A DNA stretch of 26,564 bases, taken from NCBI GenBank assembly GCA_046715235.1, contig JBKJZO010000164.1, positions 1 to 26,564 of the forward strand, written 5' to 3'. This document shows, piece by piece, positions 17,665 to 25,662 of this stretch (position 1 is the stretch's first letter; every line of letters starts with the position of its first letter). Made by a program: the position numbers and the translations under genes. The DNA comes from JBKJZO01 sp046715235 (lineage in GTDB: Bacteria; Actinomycetota; Actinomycetes; BP-191). Below the pieces are notes generated by a model that was given only the letters and a program-made list of their open reading frames with translations, was not told where the DNA came from and made no database searches.

Positions 17665-20600
17665 ATGTCCGACCTGCCCGGCCGTCAAGGCCTGTACGAC
17701 CCACGTTTCGAGCACGACTCGTGTGGCGTCGCGTTCGTAGTCGACGTTCGCGGTCGCGCTAGTCACCGCATGATCGAGTTGGGCCTGCGCTCCCTGTGCA
17801 ACCTCGACCACCGGGGCGCCACCGGGGCCGAAGAAAACGTCGGTGACGGCGCCGGCATCCTGATCCAGGTACCCGACGCGTTCCTGCGCGCGGTCGTTGA
17901 TTTCGAATTGCCAGCCGCGGGTGAGTACGCCGTCGGCTGTGCCTTCCTGCCGCGCGACTCCGACATCACCGCCACCGTCGGCCAGGTCGAGAAACTGATC
18001 GCGAGCGAGGGCCTGCAGGTGCTGGGCTGGCGCGACGTGCCGGTCGACAACAGCTCGCTCGGCAAAGAGGCCCGCGACGTCGAGCCGGTCATGCGACAGA
18101 TCTTCGTCGCCGGGGCCGAGGCCACGCTGGCCGGGCTCGAGCTCGAACGCCGCGCGTTCGTCGTACGCAAGCGCATCGAACACGAGCTCGGCGCCGACGC
18201 GGTCTACTTCCCGAGCCTTTCCTGCCGGACGCTGGTCTACAAAGGAATGCTGCGGAGCCGGCAGCTGCAGGACTTCTACCCCGACCTGCTAGATGAGCGG
18301 ATGCAGAGCGCGCTGGCGCTCGTGCACTCGCGTTTCTCCACCAACACTTTCCCGTCCTGGCCGCTCGCGCATCCCTACCGGTTCGTCGCGCACAACGGCG
18401 AGATCAACACTGTGCAGGGCAACCAGAACTGGATGCGTGCGCGCGAGGCGCTGCTCAGCAGCGAGTTCATTCCGGGCGACATCGAGCGCATCTTCCCCAT
18501 CTGCACGCCGGGGGCCAGCGACACCGCGCGCTTCGACGAGGTGCTCGAGCTGCTGCATCTGGGTGGCCGGTCGCTGCCGCACGCCGTACTCATGATGATT
18601 CCCGAGGCGTGGGAAAACCATGAGTCGATGCCCGAGTGGAAGCGAGCGTTCTACCAGTACCACTCGTCGCTCATGGAGCCCTGGGATGGGCCCGCGTCGA
18701 TCGCGTTCACCGACGGCAGGCTGATCGGTGCGGTCCTCGACCGCAACGGGCTGCGGCCGTCGCGCTACTGGGTGACCCAGGAAGGTCTCGTCGTCATGGC
18801 CTCCGAGGTCGGCGTGCTCGGCATCGAGCCGAGCGAGATCGTGCAGAGGGGCCGTCTCGAGCCGGGCAAGATGTTCCTTGTCGACACCGCGCAGGCGCGG
18901 ATCGTCGGCGACGAGGAGATCAAGCGGGAGCTGGCCGACCAGCACCCGTACGGCGAGTGGCTGCACGCGGGTCTCGCGCATCTTGACGACCTGCCGCCGC
19001 GCGACTTCCTCATCCCGCGCCAGTCGTCGGTCGTGCAGCAGCAGCGGATCTTCGGCTACACCAGCGAAGAGCTCAAGATCCTGCTGACGCCGATGGCGAA
19101 GAACGGCTACGAGGCGCTCGGCTCGATGGGCACCGACACCCCGATCGCCGTCCTCTCCGAGCGGCCGCGGCTGCTGTTCGACTACTTCTCGCAGCTGTTC
19201 GCGCAGGTCACCAACCCGCCGCTCGACGCGATCCGCGAGGAGCTCGTCACGTCGATGTCGGCGACGCTCGGGCCTGAGGGCAATGTGCTCGAGCCGACTG
19301 CCGCGTCGTGCCGGCAGATCGTGCTCAACGCGCCGATCATCAGCAACGACGACCTCGCCAAGATCCTCTACATCAACGACGACAACGACATGCCGGGCTT
19401 CAAGTCGTACGCCGTCGACGGGCTCTACCCGGTGGCCGAGGGCGGCGCCGGCTTGCGCACCGCGATCGAGCAGGTCTGCCTGAAGGTCACCGCCGCGATC
19501 GCCGACGGCGCCAAACTCATCATCCTGTCCGACCGTTACAGCTCGGCCGACCTGGCACCGATCCCGTCGCTGTTGCTGACCGCCGCCGTACACCACCACC
19601 TCATCCGTGAGAAGACGCGCACCAAGGTCGGTCTCATCGTCGAGACAGGTGAGGCGCGCGAGGTGCACCACATGGCGCTGCTCATCGGCTACGGCGCCGC
19701 AGCCATCAACCCCTACCTTGCGTTCGAGTCGATCGAGGACCTCATCGCCCGCGGGCTGTTGACGGGTGTGACGCCGCGACAGGCGGTGCGCAACTACATC
19801 AAGGCGTGCAGCAAGGGCGTGCTGAAGGTGATGTCGAAGATGGGCATCTCCACGGTCGCCTCCTACACGGGCGCGCAGGTCTTCGAGGCCATCGGGCTCG
19901 GCCAGCAGATCGTCGACGACTACTTCACCGGCACGGTGAGCCGCATCGGCGGGCTCGGGCTCGACCAGCTCGCCCAGGAGGCCGCTGCTCGTCACCAATT
20001 CGCCTACCTCGAACGCCCCGAGGAGGTCGCGCACCGCGACCTGTGGGCCGGCGGCGAGTATCAGTGGCGCCGTGAGGGCGAACTGCATCTGTTCAACCCG
20101 GAGACGGTGTTCCGCCTCCAGCACGCGACGCGGGCCAAGCGCTACGACGTGTTCAAGCAGTACACCGGCGCGGTCGACGAGCAGTCGAAGCGGCTGATGA
20201 CGCTGCGCGGGCTGTTCCGTTTCAAGGAAGGCGAGCGGCCGCCCGTACCGATCGACGAGGTCGAGCCCGTCAGCGAGATCGTGAAGCGCTTCTCGACCGG
20301 TGCGATGTCGTACGGCTCCATCTCCAAGGAGGCGCACGAGACGCTCGCGATCGCCATGAACCGCATCGGCGGGAAATCCAACACCGGTGAGGGCGGCGAG
20401 GACGCCGACCGCTACGTGCCCGATCCCGACGGCGACCTGCGCCGGTCGGCAGTCAAGCAGGTCGCATCCGGCCGCTTCGGCGTGACCAGTGAGTACCTCA
20501 CCAACGCCGACGACCTGCAGATCAAGATGGCGCAGGGCGCGAAGCCGGGTGAAGGCGGCCAGCTGCCAGGCAGCAAGGTCTATCCGTGGATCGCGCGCAC

Positions 20601-22212
20601 GCGGCATTCGACGCCGGGTGTCGGACTCATCTCACCGCCGCCGCACCACGACATCTACTCGATCGAAGACCTCAAGCAGCTCATCCACGACCTCAAGAAC
20701 AGCAACCCCGAGGCGCGGGTGCACGTGAAGCTGGTCGCTGAGGTCGGTGTCGGCACCGTCGCCGCCGGCGTGTCCAAGGCGAAGGCCGACGTCGTACTCA
20801 TCTCGGGTCACGACGGCGGCACCGGAGCATCGCCGCTGACGTCGCTCAAGCACGCCGGGGCGCCCTGGGAGTTGGGGCTCGCGGAGACCCAGCAAACCCT
20901 GCTGCTCAACGGATTGCGCGACCGGATCGTCGTGCAGACCGACGGTCAGCTCAAGACCGGTCGCGATGTCATCGTGGCCGCGCTGCTGGGCGCAGAAGAG
21001 TTCGGCTTCGCGACCGCGCCCCTGGTAGTGAGCGGCTGCATCATGATGCGCGTCTGCCACCTCGACACCTGCCCCGTGGGCGTCGCGACGCAAAACCCCG
21101 AGCTGCGCAAGCGTTTCACCGGCCGCCCCGAGTTCGTCGTCACGTTCTTCGAGTACATCGCCGAGGAAGTGCGCGAGCTGCTGGCGGAGCTGGGCTTCCG
21201 CACGATGGCCGAGGCCATCGGGCACGTCGAGATGCTCGACGCCGCCGAGGCGATCGGGCACTGGAAGGCGAGCGGCATCGACCTGTCGCCGATCCTGCAC
21301 CAGCCCGAAACCCGGTGGGAGCAGGACCTTTACTGCACCAAGTCGCAGGACCATGGCCTGGAGGACGCCCTCGACAACGAGCTGATCGCGCTTGCCGAGC
21401 CTGCGTTGGAGCGGGCCGAAATGGTGACGATCGAACTGCCGATCCGCAACGTCAACCGCACGGTCGGCACGATGCTCGGTCACGAGCTGACCAAACGGTA
21501 CGGCGGCGCGGGGCTTCCCGACGACACGATCCAGATCCGGTTCACCGGATCGGCGGGGCAGAGCTTCGGCGCGTTTGTCCCGGCCGGCATCACGCTGCGG
21601 CTCGAAGGCGACGCCAACGACTACTTCGGCAAGGGTCTGTCCGGTGGTCGGCTGGTGCTCCGTCCGTCGCGCGACGCGCACCCCGACTTCATCCCCGAGC
21701 GCAACATCATCGCGGGCAACGTCATCCTTTACGGCGCGACCGGCGGCGAGGTCTACATCCGCGGCCTGGTGGGCGAGCGGTTCGCCGTACGCAACTCCGG
21801 CGCCACCGCTGTCGTCGAAGGAGTCGGCGACCACGGTTGCGAGTACATGACAGGCGGGCGCGTCGTCGTACTCGGTCGGACCGGCCGTAACTTCGGTGCC
21901 GGCATGTCCGGTGGAATCGCCTACGTCTACGACCGCGACGACACGTTCCCCAATCGCCTCAACCTCGAGATGGTCGACCTCGATGCTCTCGACGACGACG
22001 ACTTCGAGTGGCTGCGCGACGCGATCAGGATGCATCGCAGGGAAACGGGTTCGCAGGTGGCCGACCGGCTGCTCGATCGCTGGCACGAAGAGATGCGACG
22101 GTTCAAGAAAGTGATGCCCAAGGACTACAAGCGCGTGCTCGAGGCCGCGCGCAACGCCGAAGAGCGTGGCCTCGACGTCGACGAAGCGATCATGGCGGTG
22201 GCTCGTGGGTGA
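17665..22212 (+). CDS. gltB: glutamate synthase (NADPH), large subunit
   Basis: A 1515-residue iron-sulfur flavoprotein that makes glutamate from 2-oxoglutarate and glutamine-derived ammonia. Domains in order: class II glutamine amidotransferase from nucleophile Cys20 (HDSCGVAF) to about 430, so the leading 19 residues are presumably removed by processing; a central domain to about 790; the FMN synthase domain at about 810-1200 with GEGGED and HDGGTGASPLTS; the 3Fe-4S ligands C1125, C1131 and C1136; and the C-terminal GxGxG beta-helix domain (about 1260-1500). The length is typical. ATG 17665 is favoured because it gives the usual distance to the catalytic Cys; the ribosome site is poor (GGGATGATG). 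gltD overlaps its end by 8 bases. Confidence 0.98.
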   Translation: MSDLPGRQGLYDPRFEHDSCGVAFVVDVRGRASHRMIELGLRSLCNLDHRGATGAEENVGDGAGILIQVPDAFLRAVVDFELPAAGEYAVGCAFLPRDSDITATVGQVEKLIASEGLQVLGWRDVPVDNSSLGKEARDVEPVMRQIFVAGAEATLAGLELERRAFVVRKRIEHELGADAVYFPSLSCRTLVYKGMLRSRQLQDFYPDLLDERMQSALALVHSRFSTNTFPSWPLAHPYRFVAHNGEINTVQGNQNWMRAREALLSSEFIPGDIERIFPICTPGASDTARFDEVLELLHLGGRSLPHAVLMMIPEAWENHESMPEWKRAFYQYHSSLMEPWDGPASIAFTDGRLIGAVLDRNGLRPSRYWVTQEGLVVMASEVGVLGIEPSEIVQRGRLEPGKMFLVDTAQARIVGDEEIKRELADQHPYGEWLHAGLAHLDDLPPRDFLIPRQSSVVQQQRIFGYTSEELKILLTPMAKNGYEALGSMGTDTPIAVLSERPRLLFDYFSQLFAQVTNPPLDAIREELVTSMSATLGPEGNVLEPTAASCRQIVLNAPIISNDDLAKILYINDDNDMPGFKSYAVDGLYPVAEGGAGLRTAIEQVCLKVTAAIADGAKLIILSDRYSSADLAPIPSLLLTAAVHHHLIREKTRTKVGLIVETGEAREVHHMALLIGYGAAAINPYLAFESIEDLIARGLLTGVTPRQAVRNYIKACSKGVLKVMSKMGISTVASYTGAQVFEAIGLGQQIVDDYFTGTVSRIGGLGLDQLAQEAAARHQFAYLERPEEVAHRDLWAGGEYQWRREGELHLFNPETVFRLQHATRAKRYDVFKQYTGAVDEQSKRLMTLRGLFRFKEGERPPVPIDEVEPVSEIVKRFSTGAMSYGSISKEAHETLAIAMNRIGGKSNTGEGGEDADRYVPDPDGDLRRSAVKQVASGRFGVTSEYLTNADDLQIKMAQGAKPGEGGQLPGSKVYPWIARTRHSTPGVGLISPPPHHDIYSIEDLKQLIHDLKNSNPEARVHVKLVAEVGVGTVAAGVSKAKADVVLISGHDGGTGASPLTSLKHAGAPWELGLAETQQTLLLNGLRDRIVVQTDGQLKTGRDVIVAALLGAEEFGFATAPLVVSGCIMMRVCHLDTCPVGVATQNPELRKRFTGRPEFVVTFFEYIAEEVRELLAELGFRTMAEAIGHVEMLDAAEAIGHWKASGIDLSPILHQPETRWEQDLYCTKSQDHGLEDALDNELIALAEPALERAEMVTIELPIRNVNRTVGTMLGHELTKRYGGAGLPDDTIQIRFTGSAGQSFGAFVPAGITLRLEGDANDYFGKGLSGGRLVLRPSRDAHPDFIPERNIIAGNVILYGATGGEVYIRGLVGERFAVRNSGATAVVEGVGDHGCEYMTGGRVVVLGRTGRNFGAGMSGGIAYVYDRDDTFPNRLNLEMVDLDALDDDDFEWLRDAIRMHRRETGSQVADRLLDRWHEEMRRFKKVMPKDYKRVLEAARNAEERGLDVDEAIMAVARG

Positions 22213-23656
22213 CCCGACCGGTTTCTTGAAGCACGGGCGGACCACCCCGACGCGGCGCCCGGTGCCCTTGCGCTTGCTGGACTGGAAGGAGGTCTACGAG
22301 GACTTCCCGGCCAAGGACCTGCGCACGCAGGCGGCGCGGTGCATGGACTGCGGGATTCCCTTCTGCAACAACGGCTGTCCGCTCGGAAACCTGATCCCCG
22401 ACTGGAACGACCTGGTCTACCGCGACCAGTGGCGCGAGGCGATCGACCGGTTGCACGCCACCAATAACTTCCCCGAGTTCACCGGGCGGTTGTGCCCTGC
22501 GCCCTGCGAAGCGGCGTGCGTGCTCGGCATCAACCAGGATCCGGTCACGATCAAGCAGGTTGAGGTCGAGATCATCGACCGCGCATGGGACGAAGGCTGG
22601 GTGCCCCCGGTCCAGCCGTCGGTCAGCACCGGCAAGAAAATCGCCGTCGTCGGCTCAGGCCCGGCGGGCCTCGCGGCTGCACAGCAGTTGACGCGGGCGG
22701 GGCACGACGTCGTCGTACTCGAGCGCGCTGATCGCATCGGCGGCCTGCTGCGCTACGGCATCCCCGAGTTCAAGATGGAGAAGCGGCACCTCGACCGCCG
22801 GCTCGACCAGATGCGTCTCGAAGGCACGCAGTTCCAAACCGGAGTGTCGGTCGGCACCGACGTCACGGCCGATCAGCTGCGCGCCGACTACGACGCCGTC
22901 GTACTCGCGGGCGGCGCGACCGCGGCACGCGACCTGCCGATCCCCGGCCGCGAGTTCTCCGGCATCCACCAGGCAATGGACTTCCTTCCCCTGGCCAACA
23001 AGGTCCAGGAGGGAGACATCGAAGCGGCGCCGCTCACCGCGAAGGACAAGCGCGTCGTCATCATCGGCGGCGGCGACACCGGTGCTGACTGCCTCGGCAC
23101 TTCGCTGCGTCAGGGCGCGGCGTCGGTCCACCAGTTCGAGATCCTGCCGCGCCCGCCGCAGAGCCGCCCCGACGCCAACCCCTGGCCCACCTGGCCGATG
23201 ATCTTCCGGGTGTCCTCGGCGCACGAGGAAGGCTGCGAGCGCGTCTTCTCGGTCAACACTGAGTGCTTCCTCGGCGACGAGTCGGGCGGGGTGCGGGCAC
23301 TGCGCGCGCACGAGGTCGAGTTCGTCGACGGCAAGTTCGCCAAGATCGAAGGCACTGACTTCGAGCTGGAGTGCGAACTTGTGCTCCTGGCGATGGGATT
23401 CGTCGGACCCGAGCGGCCCGGCCTCCTCGAGCAGCTTGGTGTCGAGCTCGACCAGCGCGGCAACGTCGCCCGCGACGAGACCTACGCGACGAGTGTCGAC
23501 TCGGTGTTCGTCGCCGGCGACATGGGCCGCGGGCAGAGCCTGATCGTCTGGGCGATCGCCGAGGGGCGTGCGTGTGCCGCCGCCGTCGACGCGCACCTCA
23601 TGGGGGAGACTGCCCTGCCGTCGCCGATCCCCCCGCACGCCCGCCCCTTGATGTAG
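22205..23656 (+). CDS. gltD: glutamate synthase (NADPH), small subunit
   Basis: A 483-residue electron-input subunit that oxidises NADPH through FAD and two 4Fe-4S clusters and passes electrons to GltB. The N-terminal Cys sets are C46, C49, C54, C58 and C97, C101, C105. An FAD-binding GSGPAG lies at 150-155, and an NADPH-binding GGGDTG near 287. AGDMGRGQSLIVWAI near 440 is the C-terminal FAD contact. GTG 22205 is chosen because homologues begin GDPTGFLKHGR; the open frame extends to 22166, but that part lies inside gltB. The 8-base overlap implies translational coupling and balanced production of the two subunits. Confidence 0.97.
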   Translation: MGDPTGFLKHGRTTPTRRPVPLRLLDWKEVYEDFPAKDLRTQAARCMDCGIPFCNNGCPLGNLIPDWNDLVYRDQWREAIDRLHATNNFPEFTGRLCPAPCEAACVLGINQDPVTIKQVEVEIIDRAWDEGWVPPVQPSVSTGKKIAVVGSGPAGLAAAQQLTRAGHDVVVLERADRIGGLLRYGIPEFKMEKRHLDRRLDQMRLEGTQFQTGVSVGTDVTADQLRADYDAVVLAGGATAARDLPIPGREFSGIHQAMDFLPLANKVQEGDIEAAPLTAKDKRVVIIGGGDTGADCLGTSLRQGAASVHQFEILPRPPQSRPDANPWPTWPMIFRVSSAHEEGCERVFSVNTECFLGDESGGVRALRAHEVEFVDGKFAKIEGTDFELECELVLLAMGFVGPERPGLLEQLGVELDQRGNVARDETYATSVDSVFVAGDMGRGQSLIVWAIAEGRACAAAVDAHLMGETALPSPIPPHARPLM

Positions 23657-23660
23657 CCAG

Positions 23661-23675
23661 GCCGGTGGATCCGGC
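23661..23675. terminator. weak hairpin after gltD
   Basis: GCCGG (23661-23665) and CCGGC (23671-23675) pair around a 5-base loop, 4 bases after the gltD stop. The stem is short and lacks a U-run. The remaining gap to 23791 shows no gene, only a TGATCAACTT motif. Confidence 0.25.
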
Positions 23676-23791
23676 TGTCGTGCTCGGTTGACGATCAGGT
23701 GTGTGTCGATCGTTGCCCTATCGGGGTACGCGCGCCGCACGCCTGATCAACTTCGCGCGACGCCGCGCGGCGGGTGGGGTTGGATCGGGGC

Positions 23792-24166
23792 ATGGCACAT
23801 CCGCGTATGTACTCCGACGACGATCCCTACCTGGCCGACCTGCGTGCGGTGTGTCTGGCCTTCCCCGAGGCCGCGGAGGTCGAAGCGTGGGGCCGGCCGA
23901 CGTTCCGGGCCGGCAAGATCTTTGCCGTCTTCTCCGGCGTCGAAGATCGGCCTTACGGGGTCATCTTCAAGCCCGACTCTGATGACCGGCCCGGACTGCT
24001 TGCCGACGCGCGTTTCTACTCGCCGCCGTACTACGGGCCCAGTGGCTGGCTCGCGCTCGACTTCGACGCCAAGCCGGTCGACTGGGAGGAAGTGCGCGAG
24101 CTCATGGACGCGTCGTACCGGCAGGTCGCCCTCAAGCGCATGCTGAAGGCCCTCGACGCCTCGTAA
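23792..24166 (+). CDS. MmcQ/YjbR family protein
   Basis: A 124-residue protein of the MmcQ/YjbR family, which has a CyaY-like fold and is often labelled DNA-binding without firm proof. Family features are the N-terminal helix ending in CLAFPEAAEVEAWGRPTFRA, GKIFAVF, and the IFKPD...LLADARFYSPPYYGPSGWLAL core, ending with the short VALKRMLKAL helix. ATG 23792 gives a protein of family length; GTG 23774 is an alternative, and neither has a well-spaced ribosome site (a GGGG run sits one base before the ATG). It converges on the fluoride-channel genes with 12 bases between stops and does not appear linked to gltBD. Confidence 0.85.
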   Translation: MAHPRMYSDDDPYLADLRAVCLAFPEAAEVEAWGRPTFRAGKIFAVFSGVEDRPYGVIFKPDSDDRPGLLADARFYSPPYYGPSGWLALDFDAKPVDWEEVRELMDASYRQVALKRMLKALDAS

Positions 24167-24178
24167 TGGTGGGCCTGC

Positions 24179-24562
24179 CTACCCGCCGATCAGTCCGACA
24201 ATCCAGAGACCTGCGGCCGCCGCGCCGAGTCCGACCAGGAGACTTGCGCCGGCGTTCTGGAGGGCTTCGGTCAGGGCGCCTTCCTCCGCGAGGCGTACGG
24301 TCTCGAAGGTGAACGTGCTGAACGTCGTGTAGGCGCCCAGGCCGCCGGTGCCGACAACCGTTCGCGTTGTCTCGCCAAGTCCGTGATACAGACCAAGGCC
24401 CGTGAGTACGCCGAGCGCGAGGCACCCGGTGACGTTGACGACGAACGTGCCCCAGGGAAACGCCCCGCCCGTGCGATCCTGCACTGCACCGTCGAGCAGG
24501 TAGCGCGCAGGTGCACCGATCGCCGCGGCGACGAGGAAGCCGATCCAGCCGACTGCGCTCAT
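24179..24562 (-). CDS. crcB: fluoride channel subunit CrcB/FluC (first of two paralogues)
   Basis: A 127-residue inner-membrane protein with four hydrophobic helices. Fluc hallmarks are IGAPARYLLDG in helix 1, PWGTFVVNVTGCLALG with the pore Asn in helix 2, and GGLGAYTTFSTFTFE with the sodium-site and Phe-box region in helix 3. Fluc proteins export fluoride as dual-topology dimers. Actinobacteria often carry two adjacent copies that can form heterodimers with opposite orientation. ATG 24562 overlaps the TGA of the upstream paralogue by 4 bases, so the two chains are probably made together. No fluoride riboswitch is apparent upstream of the operon. Confidence 0.93.
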   Translation of the reverse strand: MSAVGWIGFLVAAAIGAPARYLLDGAVQDRTGGAFPWGTFVVNVTGCLALGVLTGLGLYHGLGETTRTVVGTGGLGAYTTFSTFTFETVRLAEEGALTEALQNAGASLLVGLGAAAAGLWIVGLIGG

Positions 24563-25068
24563 GCCGGCGCACCCTGCGCGCCAGGCGCGGTGCGGCGCCC
24601 GGCGGCGATGCCGGCGTACGCCAGTGCGAAGCCGGCCAGCAGACTGCCGCAGCCGTAGAGAGCGGCGATCGTGAGGTGACCGTCGCGGATCAGCACTGCC
24701 GTCTCGACTTGGAAGCTCGACATCGTGGTGAAGGCGCCGAGAATGCCGGTCGCGAGGAAAGGCCGGAAGTGGCTAGCCCGCGGAAACCGCTCGAGCAGCA
24801 GCACGAGCAGCAGCCCGAGCAGGAAGCTGCCTGACACGTTGGTCCAGAACGTCGCCCACGGAAAGTGTCCGTCCGGCCTCGGCAGCCATTGCGCGACGCC
24901 GTACCGCGCGGATGCACCGAGCATGCTGCCGACTGCTATGGAGGCGAGTATGTCGGGCCGGGCGCGGCGTCGATGCGTGAGGGGATGGGGCCGGCCGACT
25001 GCCGGCTCGCCCGGGTCGCTCGGTTCGAGGTCGGGGTCGATCGGGATGATCGGTGGTTCGTGGTCGAT
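24559..25068 (-). CDS. crcB: fluoride channel subunit CrcB/FluC (second paralogue), start codon abnormal
   Basis: The first ATG (24924) gives 121 residues starting MLGASARYG, which cuts off the first half of helix 1. Upstream in the same frame the sequence continues as a credible N-terminus: HEPPIIPIDPDLEPSDPGEP, a basic stretch, then RPDILASIAVGS, the missing helix. No ATG, GTG or TTG exists between 24924 and the in-frame TAG at 25150-25152. GAGGAG (25076-25081) stands 7 bases before an ATC at 25066-25068, so I place the start there, giving 169 residues. This would be either a rare ATC start or a mutated ATG. Other Fluc motifs are present: FPWATFWTNVSGSFLLG and GILGAFTTMSSFQVE. The C-terminus overlaps the next crcB. 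Family assignment is firm; the start is inference. Confidence 0.8.
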   Translation of the reverse strand: MDHEPPIIPIDPDLEPSDPGEPAVGRPHPLTHRRRARPDILASIAVGSMLGASARYGVAQWLPRPDGHFPWATFWTNVSGSFLLGLLLVLLLERFPRASHFRPFLATGILGAFTTMSSFQVETAVLIRDGHLTIAALYGCGSLLAGFALAYAGIAAGRRTAPGAQGAPA

Positions 25069-25097
25069 CGCAGTGCTCCTCGGGTTACACCTGCGCG

Positions 25098-25328
25098 CTA
25101 TGCGCTGCCGGCCCCGCGCTCGATGCGCGCAGCCAGCGGCTCGACATACCTAAACATGGAGCGGACCGACAGGAACTCTCGGTGCGGCTGCACGTGCTCG
25201 TCGCAGGCCGGCCAGACCTTCTCGCGGTCGGGTGTGTGCAGTTTCGGGTTGTTCCAGACGACCGCGTGTACGGCGGGTAGCTGGCAGCCGCGAGCCGAGC
25301 ACTGTACGACGCTCGTCTCGTTGGTCAT
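25098..25328 (-). CDS. small Cys-rich protein, putative zinc-binding, unknown function
   Basis: A 76-residue cytosolic protein containing C10-x4-C15, the block VVWNNPKLHTP, and C42-D-E-H45, a pattern that could bind one zinc ion. Similar short actinobacterial proteins are sometimes labelled acetone carboxylase, which the size and motifs do not support. ATG 25328 is chosen because the family-like part begins just after it; the open frame reaches 25424, but that part reads antisense through the divergent promoter region. No ribosome site precedes the ATG. It lies 29 bases ahead of the inferred crcB start and is probably co-transcribed. Confidence 0.75.
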   Translation of the reverse strand: MTNETSVVQCSARGCQLPAVHAVVWNNPKLHTPDREKVWPACDEHVQPHREFLSVRSMFRYVEPLAARIERGAGSA

Positions 25329-25334
25329 GCGCAC

Positions 25335-25362
25335 ATTCTGACGTGCGTTCGGACAGTGACAG
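25335..25362 (-). promoter_or_regulatory. candidate leaderless promoter for the small Cys protein and crcB pair
   Basis: On the minus strand, CTGTCA (25357-25362) and CAGAAT (25335-25340) are 16 bases apart. The -10 box ends 6 bases before the ATG at 25328, so transcription would start at the start codon itself. This fits the absence of a ribosome site. No fluoride-riboswitch-like fold is seen here. Confidence 0.35.
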
Positions 25363-25422
25363 ACCGCGCGTTTCGGTGGAAAGTTGGGCCGGCTAGGCGA
25401 ATCGAGGCAAACGGAGGATGCC

Positions 25423-25662
25423 ATGGCGGATCCACAGGTGACATTGGCGCCGGACCTGACGATCGTGATCGAGGAGGACGACGACGGGCTCGAGCCGCAG
25501 TCGCTCGTCTACGAGGACGACGAGGTGGGCGAGGTCGGCGAGCCGATCGCGAAGCAGGAGGAGCCGGACGACCCCCAGGCCGACGTGCGGGCGACGATCG
25601 GGCCGCCCGAGGCCGGTCTCGACCCCGACGAGATCACGCTGACCGCCGGGAACATGCGATGA
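25423..25662 (+). CDS. small, strongly acidic protein of unknown function
   Basis: A 79-residue protein with 23 Asp/Glu against 3 Lys/Arg, including IEEDDDGLEP and YEDDEVGEVGE. There is no signal peptide, membrane helix or Cys. It is probably disordered. I do not recognise it. ATG 25423 is well supported by GGAGG at 25413-25417. Its TGA overlaps the ATG of the peptidase gene by 4 bases, so the two are made together. It may bind, hold or inhibit the basic or metal-dependent partner, but this is only context. Confidence 0.75.
   Translation: MADPQVTLAPDLTIVIEEDDDGLEPQSLVYEDDEVGEVGEPIAKQEEPDDPQADVRATIGPPEAGLDPDEITLTAGNMR

Noticed and set aside
17586..17690. Possible leader peptide frame in front of gltB (ATG 17585)
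   Set aside because: It has no ribosome site, runs into gltB out of frame and lacks any attenuator-like run of codons.
18289..22245. Long minus-strand open frames (772 and 537 codons) across gltB
   Set aside because: The sense strand encodes a complete GltB with all motifs; the antisense frames have no recognisable domain.
23755..23780. GC-rich self-complementary stretch before the mmcQ-like gene
   Set aside because: Stems are short and expected by chance at this base composition.
25329..25422. Possible fluoride riboswitch ahead of the crcB operon
   Set aside because: No pseudoknot-like pairing or conserved crcB-motif bases could be recognised, and the inferred promoter leaves no leader.
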